The notes under the pieces are model-generated. The model made no database searches. It was given only the letters and a program-made list of their open reading frames with translations, and was not told the origin of the DNA. DNA of 64,000 nucleotides, from positions 470,138 to 534,137 of the forward strand of contig SNAP01000001.1 in NCBI GenBank assembly GCA_022496785.1, given 5' to 3'. Numbering within the stretch: the first letter of the stretch is position 1; each line of letters opens with the position of its first letter. Shown here piece by piece: positions 38,064 through 46,190 of this stretch. The translations under genes and the position numbers were made by a program. Origin of the DNA: Marinilabiliaceae bacterium JC040. GTDB taxonomy: Bacteria > Bacteroidota > Bacteroidia > Bacteroidales > Marinifilaceae.

Positions 38064-38754
38064 ATATATAATTGTGTTCGGCAAAGCTATAATAATTATT
38101 CCCAGATATTATTAAATGATCTAGTAATGATATATTCATAATATTTCCTGCTTGAGATATTCTTTCTGTTGTTTTAATATCATCAGTGCTAGGTTTTAAA
38201 TTTCCTGAAGGATGATTATGTGCTGCAATAAATGCACTTGCTCGTTTTTCTAATCCTATTCTTAAAATTATTCTAATATCTGTAACTGTGCCAGAAAACC
38301 CTCCCTGGCTTATCTTTTCTGTAGCAATTACTTTATTGGCTCTATTTAAATATAGAATCCAAAATTCCTCATGTTCAATATTTTTCAAATATGGTAGAAA
38401 ATATTGAAATGCATCTTCACATGATGTTATTTGTGAATTAGTATTAAGATTTTCGGATATACTTCTTTTAATAATTTCGTTAACAGCTTGAATGGTTGTA
38501 GCTTTTGCAGCGCCAACTCCTTTATATTTATTAATTAATTCGTCTGTACTTAAATTTGAAAGCTTATTGAAGCTATTTTGACAATCATTCATTATGTGTT
38601 TAGCAAGTTGATGTACAGATTCGTTTTTAGTACCACTTCTCAATAAGATAGCTAGAAGTTCAGAATTATTCAGAGCATTACTTCCTTTTTTAATTAGTTT
38701 TTCTCTAGGTTGTTCGCTTATAAAATCTAGAGAGTTATCAGATAATTTCTTCAT
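38062..38754 (-). CDS. radC: RadC-family JAB/MPN-domain protein
   Basis: 230 residues. The N-terminal part has helix-hairpin-helix-like LINKYKGVGAAKATTIQA; the C-terminal MPN domain has the metal motif AHNHPSGNLKPSTDD (about 182-196). RadC was named for a DNA-repair effect, but its biochemical role is not settled. Length is normal. Single gene, convergent with rpsT and divergent from grpE. Confidence 0.93.
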   Translation of the reverse strand: MKKLSDNSLDFISEQPREKLIKKGSNALNNSELLAILLRSGTKNESVHQLAKHIMNDCQNSFNKLSNLSTDELINKYKGVGAAKATTIQAVNEIIKRSISENLNTNSQITSCEDAFQYFLPYLKNIEHEEFWILYLNRANKVIATEKISQGGFSGTVTDIRIILRIGLEKRASAFIAAHNHPSGNLKPSTDDIKTTERISQAGNIMNISLLDHLIISGNNYYSFAEHNYI

Positions 38755-38854
38755 ACAGTAAAGATATAAAAATCAAGTGAATAAAAGATATATCCCGATA
38801 TCAAAATAGAGTGAAATTTTGTCTTTAAATTACATTAGTGGAAAGTAAAAATTA

Positions 38855-38862
38855 TATATTTG
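38855..38862 (+). promoter_or_regulatory. -7 element of the grpE-dnaJ promoter
   Basis: TATATTTG, a full -7 match, lies about 90 bases before the grpE ATG at 38953. No TTG is found at the usual distance upstream, so the promoter may need an activator or an alternative sigma factor, as heat-shock genes sometimes do. Confidence 0.5.
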
Positions 38863-38952
38863 TGCCATAATGTCTATAAACTAGTTATTGGCAAGGAAAT
38901 TGCAAGGACAAGTGACATATATAAAATAGATAATAATATAAAACGATATACA

Positions 38953-39558
38953 ATGTCTAAGGATACAAAAAAAGAAGATATAGAAGAGACAATAAATGAA
39001 ACATCTGAGCTTAACGATGCAGATATCAATAAGGAGGAAACTCAAGAAGATGTAGAAAATGTTGAAGAAAAAGAGGAAGAACCAAAGACAGAGCTTGAAT
39101 TAGCACAGGAACAGGTAGAAGAATTAGGAAAGAAACTACAAGAGACAAATGATAAATATATGCGTCTTTCTGCAGACTTCGATAATTATAGAAAGAGAAC
39201 TTTGAAAGAACGTATGGATTTAATCAAAACAGCTAGTGAGAAAGTTTTTTTAGATATCTTGCCAGTTATGGATAATTTCGAGAGAGCGATGAAAGCAATG
39301 GATACTGCAACAGAAGTTGAGCCAGTAATAGAGGGTATAAATTTAATATATTCAAAATTCTCTGATTTCTTAAAAAGCAATGGTCTTGAAGTTATCGAAA
39401 CTGAGAATAAAGATTTTGATATAGATTTACACGAAGCTATAACAAAAATGCCAGCACCTACAGAAGATATGAAAGGAAAAATAATTGATTGTGTAGAGAG
39501 AGGTTATAAAATGAATGAGAAAGTGATAAGATACGCAAAAGTCGTAGTAGGAGAATAA
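38953..39558 (+). CDS. grpE: nucleotide exchange factor GrpE
   Basis: 201 residues from ATG 38953. A longer frame opens at 38860, but that start lies inside the -7 element, so it cannot be translated from this promoter. The first 65 residues are acidic and disordered. A long helix with EKYMRLSADFDNYRKRTLKE-like sequence (about 78-97) follows, and the beta wing includes LHEAITKMP and GYKMNEKVIRYAKVVV. GrpE releases ADP from DnaK. dnaJ follows after 15 bases; dnaK is not in the window. Confidence 0.95.
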   Translation: MSKDTKKEDIEETINETSELNDADINKEETQEDVENVEEKEEEPKTELELAQEQVEELGKKLQETNDKYMRLSADFDNYRKRTLKERMDLIKTASEKVFLDILPVMDNFERAMKAMDTATEVEPVIEGINLIYSKFSDFLKSNGLEVIETENKDFDIDLHEAITKMPAPTEDMKGKIIDCVERGYKMNEKVIRYAKVVVGE

Positions 39559-39573
39559 TAAATAATATTACAA

Positions 39574-40713
39574 ATGGCAAAGAGAGATTATTACGAAGTT
39601 CTAGGAGTAGAAAAAGGAGCAACTGCAGCAGAAATAAAGAAAGCTTATAGAAAAAAAGCTATTCAATATCATCCTGATAAAAATCCTGATGACAAAGAAG
39701 CAGAAGAGAAATTTAAAGAAGCGGCAGAAGCGTACGAAGTCTTAAGTAATCCAGATAAGAAAAGTCGTTATGATCAATTTGGTCATGCAGGAATGGGAAA
39801 TCAAGGCGGCTTTGGAGGCGGCGGAATGAATATGGATGATATATTCTCTCATTTTGGCGATATCTTTGGTGGTGGCTTTGGAGGTTTCGGTGGTTTTGGT
39901 GGCGGCGGAGGTCGTTCAAGCCGAAGAACAAATAAAGGCTCAAACCTAAGAGTAAAAGTAAAATTAACACTTAAGGAAGTTTGTGAAGGAGTAGAGAAGA
40001 AGATTAAGGTTAAGAAATATGTATCATGTTCTACATGTGGAGGTTCTGGAGCTAAAGACGGATCTTCTAAAAAGACATGTACTAGATGTAACGGAACTGG
40101 ACATATTACAAGAGTTCAAAACACTATCCTAGGACAAATGCAAACTCAATCGGTTTGTCCAGAATGTAATGGAGAAGGAAAAATTATAACTGAGAAATGT
40201 ACTCAGTGTGGAGGAGAAGGAGTAGAACTTAAAGAAGAAGTTATTACAATTCAAATACCAGCAGGTGTTGAAGAGGGCATGCAGTTATCTGTTTCAGGTA
40301 AAGGTAATGCAGCTAGAAGAGGAGGAGTAAATGGAGATTTATTAGTTCAGATATTCGAGATAGAACATCCAGAATTAGTAAGAGATGGTAACGATTTATT
40401 ATATAATTTGTATATTTCATTTCCAGATGCAGCTTTAGGATCAACAGCAGAAATACCAACTGTTGATGGAAAAGTAAAAGTTAAAATAGAAGCAGGAACA
40501 CAGCCAGGAAAGATTTTACGTTTAAGATCTAAAGGTATACCTGATGTAAATGGATATGGAAAAGGAGATTTATTAGTTAAGATAAATGTATGGATACCAA
40601 AATCATTAACTAAAGACGAGAAGAAAATCTTAGAAAAATTAAGAGATTCTGAATCTTGTTCACCAAAGCCAGATAAAAAAGAGAAAGGATTCTTCAGTAG
40701 ATTTTTTGAATAG
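39574..40713 (+). CDS. dnaJ: chaperone DnaJ
   Basis: 379 residues, full type I domain order. J domain (1-70) with HPD in [12 protein letters not shown]; Gly/Phe-rich region (about 75-117); four CxxCxGxG repeats ([32 protein letters not shown], about 150-215) binding two zinc ions; then the C-terminal substrate-binding domains. DnaJ delivers unfolded clients to DnaK and stimulates its ATPase. grpE lies just upstream and gmhA 32 bases downstream. Confidence 0.97.
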   Translation: MAKRDYYEVLGVEKGATAAEIKKAYRKKAIQYHPDKNPDDKEAEEKFKEAAEAYEVLSNPDKKSRYDQFGHAGMGNQGGFGGGGMNMDDIFSHFGDIFGGGFGGFGGFGGGGGRSSRRTNKGSNLRVKVKLTLKEVCEGVEKKIKVKKYVSCSTCGGSGAKDGSSKKTCTRCNGTGHITRVQNTILGQMQTQSVCPECNGEGKIITEKCTQCGGEGVELKEEVITIQIPAGVEEGMQLSVSGKGNAARRGGVNGDLLVQIFEIEHPELVRDGNDLLYNLYISFPDAALGSTAEIPTVDGKVKVKIEAGTQPGKILRLRSKGIPDVNGYGKGDLLVKINVWIPKSLTKDEKKILEKLRDSESCSPKPDKKEKGFFSRFFE

Positions 40714-40745
40714 TTCTTATTATTAAAATTTTAATATAGAAGAAA

Positions 40746-41321
40746 ATGAGTATAGTTGAAAATAGTTTGAATGATGCCTTCAATGTTCTTAGTAGTTTTA
40801 TTAAAAATAAAAAGAATATCGAGAGTATAGAAGCGGCAGGAGAAAAGATGGTTAAATCTATAAAAGCAGGTGGTAAAATTATTGCTTGTGGTAATGGAGG
40901 ATCTTTATGTGATGCTACTCATTTTTGTGAAGAACTAACTGGTCGTTTTAGACATGATAGAAAATCTATACCAGCTATATCAATAAACGATCCATCTCAC
41001 ATAACTTGTGTTGGTAATGATTATGGTTTCGATTATATTTTTTCAAAATATGTAGAAGGTCATGGAAACAATGGAGACATTCTATTTGCAATAAGTACTT
41101 CTGGCAACTCTTCAAACGTTATAAATGCAGTTAAAGAGGCCAAATCAAAAGGTATGTTTGTTGTAAGTATGACAGGAAAAGATGGAGGAATTCTTGCAAC
41201 ATTAAGCGATATAGATATTAATGTACCTTGGAATAAGTATTCAGACAGAATACAAGAGATTCATATTAAGGTAATTCATATTTTAGTTGAGCTAATAGAA
41301 AAAGGATTAGGTATGGCATAA
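40746..41321 (+). CDS. gmhA: phosphoheptose isomerase (SIS domain)
   Basis: 191 residues. It converts sedoheptulose 7-phosphate to D-glycero-D-manno-heptose 7-phosphate, the first step to the ADP-heptose used in lipopolysaccharide core or S-layer glycans. The SIS fold is seen in IIACGNGGSLCDATHFCEEL, the FRHDRKSIPAIS loop, ISTSGNSSNV and the C-terminal IQEIHIKVIHILVE with its conserved His. It shares a transcript with dnaJ and ends at the terminator at 41353. Confidence 0.9.
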   Translation: MSIVENSLNDAFNVLSSFIKNKKNIESIEAAGEKMVKSIKAGGKIIACGNGGSLCDATHFCEELTGRFRHDRKSIPAISINDPSHITCVGNDYGFDYIFSKYVEGHGNNGDILFAISTSGNSSNVINAVKEAKSKGMFVVSMTGKDGGILATLSDIDINVPWNKYSDRIQEIHIKVIHILVELIEKGLGMA

Positions 41322-41352
41322 GAATACAATCTTATATACTAAAATGATACAT

Positions 41353-41380
41353 AAAAGCAAGTCGATTAGACTTGCTTTTT
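41353..41380 (+). terminator. terminator of grpE-dnaJ-gmhA
   Basis: An 11-bp perfect stem (41353-41363 with 41369-41379), loop GATTA, followed by a short T run. Confidence 0.85.
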
Positions 41381-41381
41381 G

Positions 41382-41389
41382 TATATTTG
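41382..41389 (+). promoter_or_regulatory. -7 element of the yifB-like gene
   Basis: TATATTTG lies directly after the gmhA terminator and 20 bases before the ATG at 41410. The -33 region would fall inside the terminator stem, and no TTG is seen at the usual distance. Confidence 0.5.
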
Positions 41390-41409
41390 TATGTATAAAA
41401 TTAAATATT

Positions 41410-42945
41410 ATGCTAGTCAAAACATATGCTAGTGCATTAAAAGGTATAGAAGCACTAATAGTAACAGTTGAGGTAAATATATTTCAAGGAATTAAATTTG
41501 TAATAGTAGGACTTCCTGATAGTTCTGTAAAAGAAAGTCAAGAGAGAATAGATTCAGCTTTACGAGTATATGGATACAAGATACCAGGAAGGCATATAAT
41601 TGTAAATATGGCACCAGCAGATATAAAGAAAGAAGGTGCTGCATACGATCTACCTATCGCTATAGGCATTTTAGCTGCAAATGAAGACATTCCAACAGAT
41701 AATCTAGGAAATTACCTAATGATGGGAGAACTGTCTTTAGATGGAAGCTTATTGCCCATAAGAGGAGTCTTACCAATATGTATTTCTGCTCTAGAATCTG
41801 GATTTAAAGGAGTGATAGTTCCTAAAGATAACATACAAGAAGCATCAGTTATAGAAGGTTTAGATGTTTACGGTATGAATAATTTGAAAGAAGTAATAGA
41901 ATTCTTATCAGGCAGTCGAGAATTCACACCTGTTCCAACATTAGACTTTAACAATTATAAAGAAGATTCAATATTAGATTACGACTTTGCTGATGTAAAA
42001 GGTCAAGAAAATGTAAAGCGAGCTTTAGAAATTGCAGCAGCAGGTGGACACAATGCAATAATGATAGGACCTCCAGGATCAGGAAAAACTATGCTAGCAA
42101 AACGATTACCAGGAATAATGCCTCCACTTAGTATGAATGAATCTTTGGAAACCAGTAAAATACATTCAATTGTTGGAAATATGAATAAAGGGGTAGGTCT
42201 AATAAAGCAAAGGCCATTTAGAGCACCTCACCACACCATTTCCGATACTGCATTAATAGGAGGAGGGGCCTATCCTCGTCCAGGAGAAATATCTTTAGCT
42301 CACAATGGAGTTTTATTTCTAGATGAACTTCCAGAATTCAAAAGATCGGCATTAGAAGTTATGCGTCAGCCTCTTGAAGATGGCGAAATATGTATAGCAA
42401 GAGCAAAGATGGTATTAACATATCCTTCAAATATAATGCTTATAGCATCAATGAATCCATGTCCATGTGGATATTATAATCATCCAGATAAAGAATGTGT
42501 ATGTCCTCCAGGAGCAGTTAAGAAATATCTTTCAAAGATATCAGGACCATTGCTAGATAGAATAGATCTTCACATAGAAGTTGTACCTTTAAGTTTCAAT
42601 GAAATTTCTAGTGAAATGAAATCAGAAACAAGTTCAGAGGTAAGAAAACGTGTTATAAATGCTAGAAACATTCAAAGTCAAAGATTCAGAGGAATAGAAG
42701 GAATATATTCTAATTCTCAAATGACAAGTTCTATGATGCATAAATATTGTAAAATAGACAATGCCTCAAAGAAAATACTAGAACAAGCAATGGAAAAAAC
42801 AGGATTATCAGCCCGAGCTTACAACAGAATATTAAAAGTAGCACGAACAATAGCCGATTTATCAGGGGAAAAAGCCATTAAGTTTGAACATATCTCAGAG
42901 GCTATTCAATATAGAAGTCTGGATAGAGATTCATGGGGAAATTAA
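41410..42945 (+). CDS. YifB/ComM-family Mg-chelatase-like AAA ATPase
   Basis: 511 residues from ATG 41410 (MLVKTYASALKGI, the usual family start); the frame extends upstream into the gmhA terminator, which argues against a longer protein. An N-terminal Lon-protease-like fold (about 1-170) holds VEVNIFQGIKFVIVGLPD. The AAA core has Walker A GPPGSGKTM (about 217-225), FRAPHHTISDTALIGGG, and Walker B VLFLDELPEF. A C-terminal Mg-chelatase subunit domain has LSARAYNRILKVARTIADL. ComM is a branch-migration helicase that helps integrate foreign DNA in natural transformation. Convergent with the LpxH-like gene, 2 bases apart. Confidence 0.9.
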   Translation: MLVKTYASALKGIEALIVTVEVNIFQGIKFVIVGLPDSSVKESQERIDSALRVYGYKIPGRHIIVNMAPADIKKEGAAYDLPIAIGILAANEDIPTDNLGNYLMMGELSLDGSLLPIRGVLPICISALESGFKGVIVPKDNIQEASVIEGLDVYGMNNLKEVIEFLSGSREFTPVPTLDFNNYKEDSILDYDFADVKGQENVKRALEIAAAGGHNAIMIGPPGSGKTMLAKRLPGIMPPLSMNESLETSKIHSIVGNMNKGVGLIKQRPFRAPHHTISDTALIGGGAYPRPGEISLAHNGVLFLDELPEFKRSALEVMRQPLEDGEICIARAKMVLTYPSNIMLIASMNPCPCGYYNHPDKECVCPPGAVKKYLSKISGPLLDRIDLHIEVVPLSFNEISSEMKSETSSEVRKRVINARNIQSQRFRGIEGIYSNSQMTSSMMHKYCKIDNASKKILEQAMEKTGLSARAYNRILKVARTIADLSGEKAIKFEHISEAIQYRSLDRDSWGN

Positions 42946-42947
42946 TA

Positions 42948-43691
42948 TTATTTCTCAAAAACTTTTAATTCGATATCTTCACCATCAAAAACAGCATAAG
43001 TAAAGTGAGAAATCCAATCACCTAGATTTATATATCTAGAATTCTCAGAGATTTTAATATCACTAGGGATATGTCTATGTCCAAAAATGAAGAAATCGAA
43101 ATGCTCTTTATTAAGAATCTCTTTAGAAAAAATAATTAGATGTTCTCCATCTTCACCCCTAAAATCATCTGCCTCAATATTTCCATTTTTAAGTCTTGAA
43201 TGTGAAGACCATTTTCTAGCGAAACCAATTCCTAAATCAGGGTGAATCCAGCTAAAGCATTTTTGAATAAATCTGTTATTGAAGATTTTTCTAAGAAGTT
43301 TATACGACCTATCAGCAGCACCTAAACCATCTCCATGTCCAAGGAAAAATTTCTTTCCGTTAAGAATTAAAGTTTCAGTATCTCTATGAATAATCACTCC
43401 ACACTCTTTAGAAAGATAATCAAAAATCCAAAAGTCGTGATTACCAGTGAAAAGGTGAATAGGAATTCCAGAATCAGAAATCTCAGCTATTTTACCTAAG
43501 AATCGAACAAATCCCTTAGGAACGGCATGTTTATATTCAAACCAGAAATCAAAAACATCGCCCATTAAGAAAATTTGGTCAGCATCTTTTTTTACACTGT
43601 CTAGCCACTTAATAAAGAATAACTCTCTTTCTCTGTTATTATTAAGGGCAGAAGCCCCTAAATGAAGGTCCGAAGCAAAATATATTCTCAT
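42948..43691 (-). CDS. LpxH-like UDP-2,3-diacylglucosamine diphosphatase
   Basis: 247 residues of the calcineurin-like metallophosphoesterase fold. Metal motifs in order: ASDLHLG (about 6-12), LMGDVFDFW, FTGNHDFW, LGHGD and FGHRHIP. It is annotated as LpxH in this phylum, cleaving UDP-2,3-diacylglucosamine to lipid X in lipid A synthesis. It may share a transcript with the lipoprotein upstream on the same strand (1-base gap). kdsD and lptB at 53 kb belong to the same envelope pathway. Confidence 0.85.
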   Translation of the reverse strand: MRIYFASDLHLGASALNNNRERELFFIKWLDSVKKDADQIFLMGDVFDFWFEYKHAVPKGFVRFLGKIAEISDSGIPIHLFTGNHDFWIFDYLSKECGVIIHRDTETLILNGKKFFLGHGDGLGAADRSYKLLRKIFNNRFIQKCFSWIHPDLGIGFARKWSSHSRLKNGNIEADDFRGEDGEHLIIFSKEILNKEHFDFFIFGHRHIPSDIKISENSRYINLGDWISHFTYAVFDGEDIELKVFEK

Positions 43692-43692
43692 T

Positions 43693-44829
43693 TTATTTGA
43701 TAAGTTCTTCTAATTTCTCATCAAGATCTCTACCAAAAAGATTCTTACCTACAATTTCGTAATTCTTATTTATTAAATAGTTTGCAGGCAATTTCTTAAT
43801 ATTCCAATATTTTGCAGAAAGTCCCATAATACTATTAGGTTCCCAAACTATAGTCCAAGGGTATTTATAGTAATTGATATGACCATCAAGAGCCTCTTTA
43901 TCTTGGTCAAGAGCTACTTGATAAATCTTAAGATTTTTATTTCTGTATTTAGTATAGATCTTTTTGTATTGATTATTAATCTCTTTTGCATATTTAGAAG
44001 TAATATTAGCAAAGTCAAGAATTATAAATTTACCCTTAAAATCAGATAACTGTTTAGTCTCATTCTTAATATTCTTCAATTTAATAGTTGGTAAATCGTT
44101 AGGAGCATTCTGTATAGCTTTTCGTATTCTTTGTTGGTTAAGTGCATTACTAACCATTTTAAGATTTGCTAAAATAGCTTTAGTATATTGCCATTCAGGG
44201 TACAATCTAGTATAACTTGTTGCAATAGCTCTAATAAAATTAATATCTTGGGCTTTGTTTAAAGTGTAAGTATTCTCATCTATCTTTTGATATAAAGCCA
44301 TATAAGCTGCTAGAGAAGATAAGTTGTTCACAATAAATTCTTTCGAGAACTGTCTTTGTTTGTTAATAACTTTCTTGTATTCCTCTATTAAAGCTTTCTC
44401 CGAACGTGATTCATTTTTAAATGCATCTTGGATAGCTATAATACTTCTTTTAGTTTCAATTAATTGTTTTGTAAGAACTTTAGCCTTTTTAGCTTCATTA
44501 CTTCCAGATACTGTATAGTCGTAAGCAAAATTATTAGCTGATCCTTTAAATTTTATTTTTTCATCAGGTAGAGCAATAGTATTTATTGTAGTACCATTAG
44601 AAAATTTGATATTAAAAAGTTGAGCATCTTCAATTTTTGCTTTCAATTTAAAAGAACCTTTTTTATTAGTTTTAGTAGAGTCCACGAATATCTGACCATC
44701 AGCATTAATTTTGTTCAAATAAATTGTTAAGTCTTTACCGTCAGTTATTTTACCTTCAAAACTTACATTTGAGTTATTACAAGAGTATAAAAAAGTAATT
44801 GAAATTAATGCTAATAAGAGTTTTTTCAT
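43693..44829 (-). CDS. TlpA-like thioredoxin-fold lipoprotein without the CxxC active site
   Basis: 378 residues. A lipoprotein signal peptide ends FLYSCNN, with Cys at 17 as the lipid site. Residues 20-120 are a DUF4369-like beta domain (SFEGKITDGKDLTIYLNKI). A helical middle follows. The last about 130 residues are a thioredoxin/AhpC-type fold (LKNIKNETKQLSDFKGKFIILDF opens it; LPANYLINKNYEIVGKNL closes it). Where the redox CxxC should follow the strand, the sequence reads LDFANITSKYAKEINN with no Cys. It is therefore not a disulfide oxidoreductase and may bind or scaffold other envelope proteins. Confidence 0.82.
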   Translation of the reverse strand: MKKLLLALISITFLYSCNNSNVSFEGKITDGKDLTIYLNKINADGQIFVDSTKTNKKGSFKLKAKIEDAQLFNIKFSNGTTINTIALPDEKIKFKGSANNFAYDYTVSGSNEAKKAKVLTKQLIETKRSIIAIQDAFKNESRSEKALIEEYKKVINKQRQFSKEFIVNNLSSLAAYMALYQKIDENTYTLNKAQDINFIRAIATSYTRLYPEWQYTKAILANLKMVSNALNQQRIRKAIQNAPNDLPTIKLKNIKNETKQLSDFKGKFIILDFANITSKYAKEINNQYKKIYTKYRNKNLKIYQVALDQDKEALDGHINYYKYPWTIVWEPNSIMGLSAKYWNIKKLPANYLINKNYEIVGKNLFGRDLDEKLEELIK

Positions 44830-44909
44830 GTTTCCTTGTTTAATTATTGATAAATCTTTCGAAATTTAATAATAATTTCTGTGTTTTATTTCGGTTCTAT
44901 GTATTTTTT

Positions 44910-44917
44910 TATCTTTG
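44910..44917 (+). promoter_or_regulatory. -7 element of ribF
   Basis: TATCTTTG lies 30 bases before the ribF ATG. No TTG at the standard spacing. The short leader leaves no room for an FMN riboswitch. Confidence 0.5.
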
Positions 44918-44947
44918 CAATATAAGAAGAAATAACAAAATTCTCAT

Positions 44948-45877
44948 ATGAAAGTATTTAGAGATATTAAAAATTGTAAAATAAATAATCCTGTAGTGAC
45001 TTTAGGCAGTTTTGATGGAGTTCATTTAGGACATTTAAAGGTACTTGATAGATTAAATCAAATAACTAAAGAGGTGGGAGGTGAAAGTGTGATTTTCACA
45101 TTCTATCCGCATCCTCGTCAGGTATTATATCCAAATGAGCCTCAAATGAAATTGCTAAATACTATGGAGGAAAAGATTTCTCTTTTAGAAAAAGCAGGGG
45201 TAGACAATATCATTTTTTATCCTTTCACTAAAGAATTTGCCAATCTTTCGTACGAAGAATTTGTAAAAGACATATTGATAGGTGAGTTAGGAATGAAACA
45301 CCTTGTGGTAGGTTACGATCATCATTTTGGAAAAGATAGGGAGGGAGATTTCGATTCTTTAAACGAGATGGCAAAGAAAAACAATTTTACTATAGTTAAA
45401 GAATCAGCATTCGATATAAACCACATAAACATATCTTCTACAAAAATTAGAAATGCTCTAAAAATAGGAGATGTTAAAACAGCATCCATATATTTAAATT
45501 ACAATTATACTATAGAGGGGAAAGTTGTAGAGGGATGTCAGTTAGGTAGAACATTAGGATTTCCGACAGCCAATCTAGAAATATTAAACGACAATAAATT
45601 AATACCTACAACAGGGGTTTATGCTGTATATATCGATATAGAAGGAAAAAGATACAAGGGGATGTTAAATATAGGTTTACGCCCAACAGTTTCTAAAAAT
45701 TCTAGTTTGAGTATAGAAGTCAACATTTTTGATTTTAACAAAGAAATATATGGAGAGACTGTTCGTTTATATTTCGTAGAAAGAATAAGAGGCGAAAGAA
45801 AATTTGAGAATATCGAAGAATTAAAAAATCACTTAAGTATAGATAAAAGAAGAATTTTAAAGATTCTCGAAGAATAG
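44948..45877 (+). CDS. ribF: bifunctional riboflavin kinase / FAD synthetase
   Basis: 309 residues. It makes FMN and then FAD from riboflavin. The N-terminal nucleotidyltransferase domain has LGSFDGVHLGHLKVLD (about 21-36) and VGYDHHFGKDREGD; the C-terminal flavokinase domain has EGCQLGRTLGFPTANLEI (about 197-214) and MLNIGLRPTV. Both domains are complete and of normal length. A strong hairpin follows. Confidence 0.95.
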   Translation: MKVFRDIKNCKINNPVVTLGSFDGVHLGHLKVLDRLNQITKEVGGESVIFTFYPHPRQVLYPNEPQMKLLNTMEEKISLLEKAGVDNIIFYPFTKEFANLSYEEFVKDILIGELGMKHLVVGYDHHFGKDREGDFDSLNEMAKKNNFTIVKESAFDINHINISSTKIRNALKIGDVKTASIYLNYNYTIEGKVVEGCQLGRTLGFPTANLEILNDNKLIPTTGVYAVYIDIEGKRYKGMLNIGLRPTVSKNSSLSIEVNIFDFNKEIYGETVRLYFVERIRGERKFENIEELKNHLSIDKRRILKILEE

Positions 45878-45911
45878 ACATAGAAAGTCTAATATAATAA
45901 GTTGAAAACAT

Positions 45912-45946
45912 AAATTGGTTGTCTATTATTTTTAGACAACCAATTT
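45912..45946. terminator. hairpin ending ribF
   Basis: A 14-bp perfect stem (45912-45925 with 45933-45946) with a 7-base T-rich loop. Only a short T stretch follows, but the stem is strong. Confidence 0.75.
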
Positions 45947-45949
45947 GCT

Positions 45950-46190
45950 ATTATAATATAGAAGATAATTCTTCTTACAAATCCCAGGTTAATTATCTTT
46001 GCATATACATAGTTTTATATTATATAAAAGATGATTTTTCTTACAAATCCCAGGTTAATTACCTTTGCATATACATAATTTTATATTATATAAAAGAGAA
46101 TTTTTCCTACAAATACAACATTAATTTCGTTTGTACATTCACAATTCTACAAGATAGAGAAAATGATTCTTCCTACAGAAAGATAAATAA
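45950..46190. repeat. 66-bp tandem repeat between ribF and mgtE
   Basis: Unit anchors CTTACA/CCTACA fall at 45974, 46040, 46106 and 46172, exactly 66 bases apart. Copies 1 and 2 are nearly identical (TACAAATCCCAGGTTAATTA, then TTTGCATATACAT). Copy 3 is diverged. The fourth, partial copy runs into the last codons of mgtE on the minus strand. Copies 1 and 2 each contain a TAnnTTTG-like box (TATCTTTG, TACCTTTG). Confidence 0.85.

Noticed and set aside
44918..44947. FMN riboswitch before ribF
   Set aside because: The leader from the -7 element to the ATG is only about 30 bases, too short.
45950..46190. CRISPR array
   Set aside because: Units are contiguous with no unique spacers between short repeats, and there are no cas genes.
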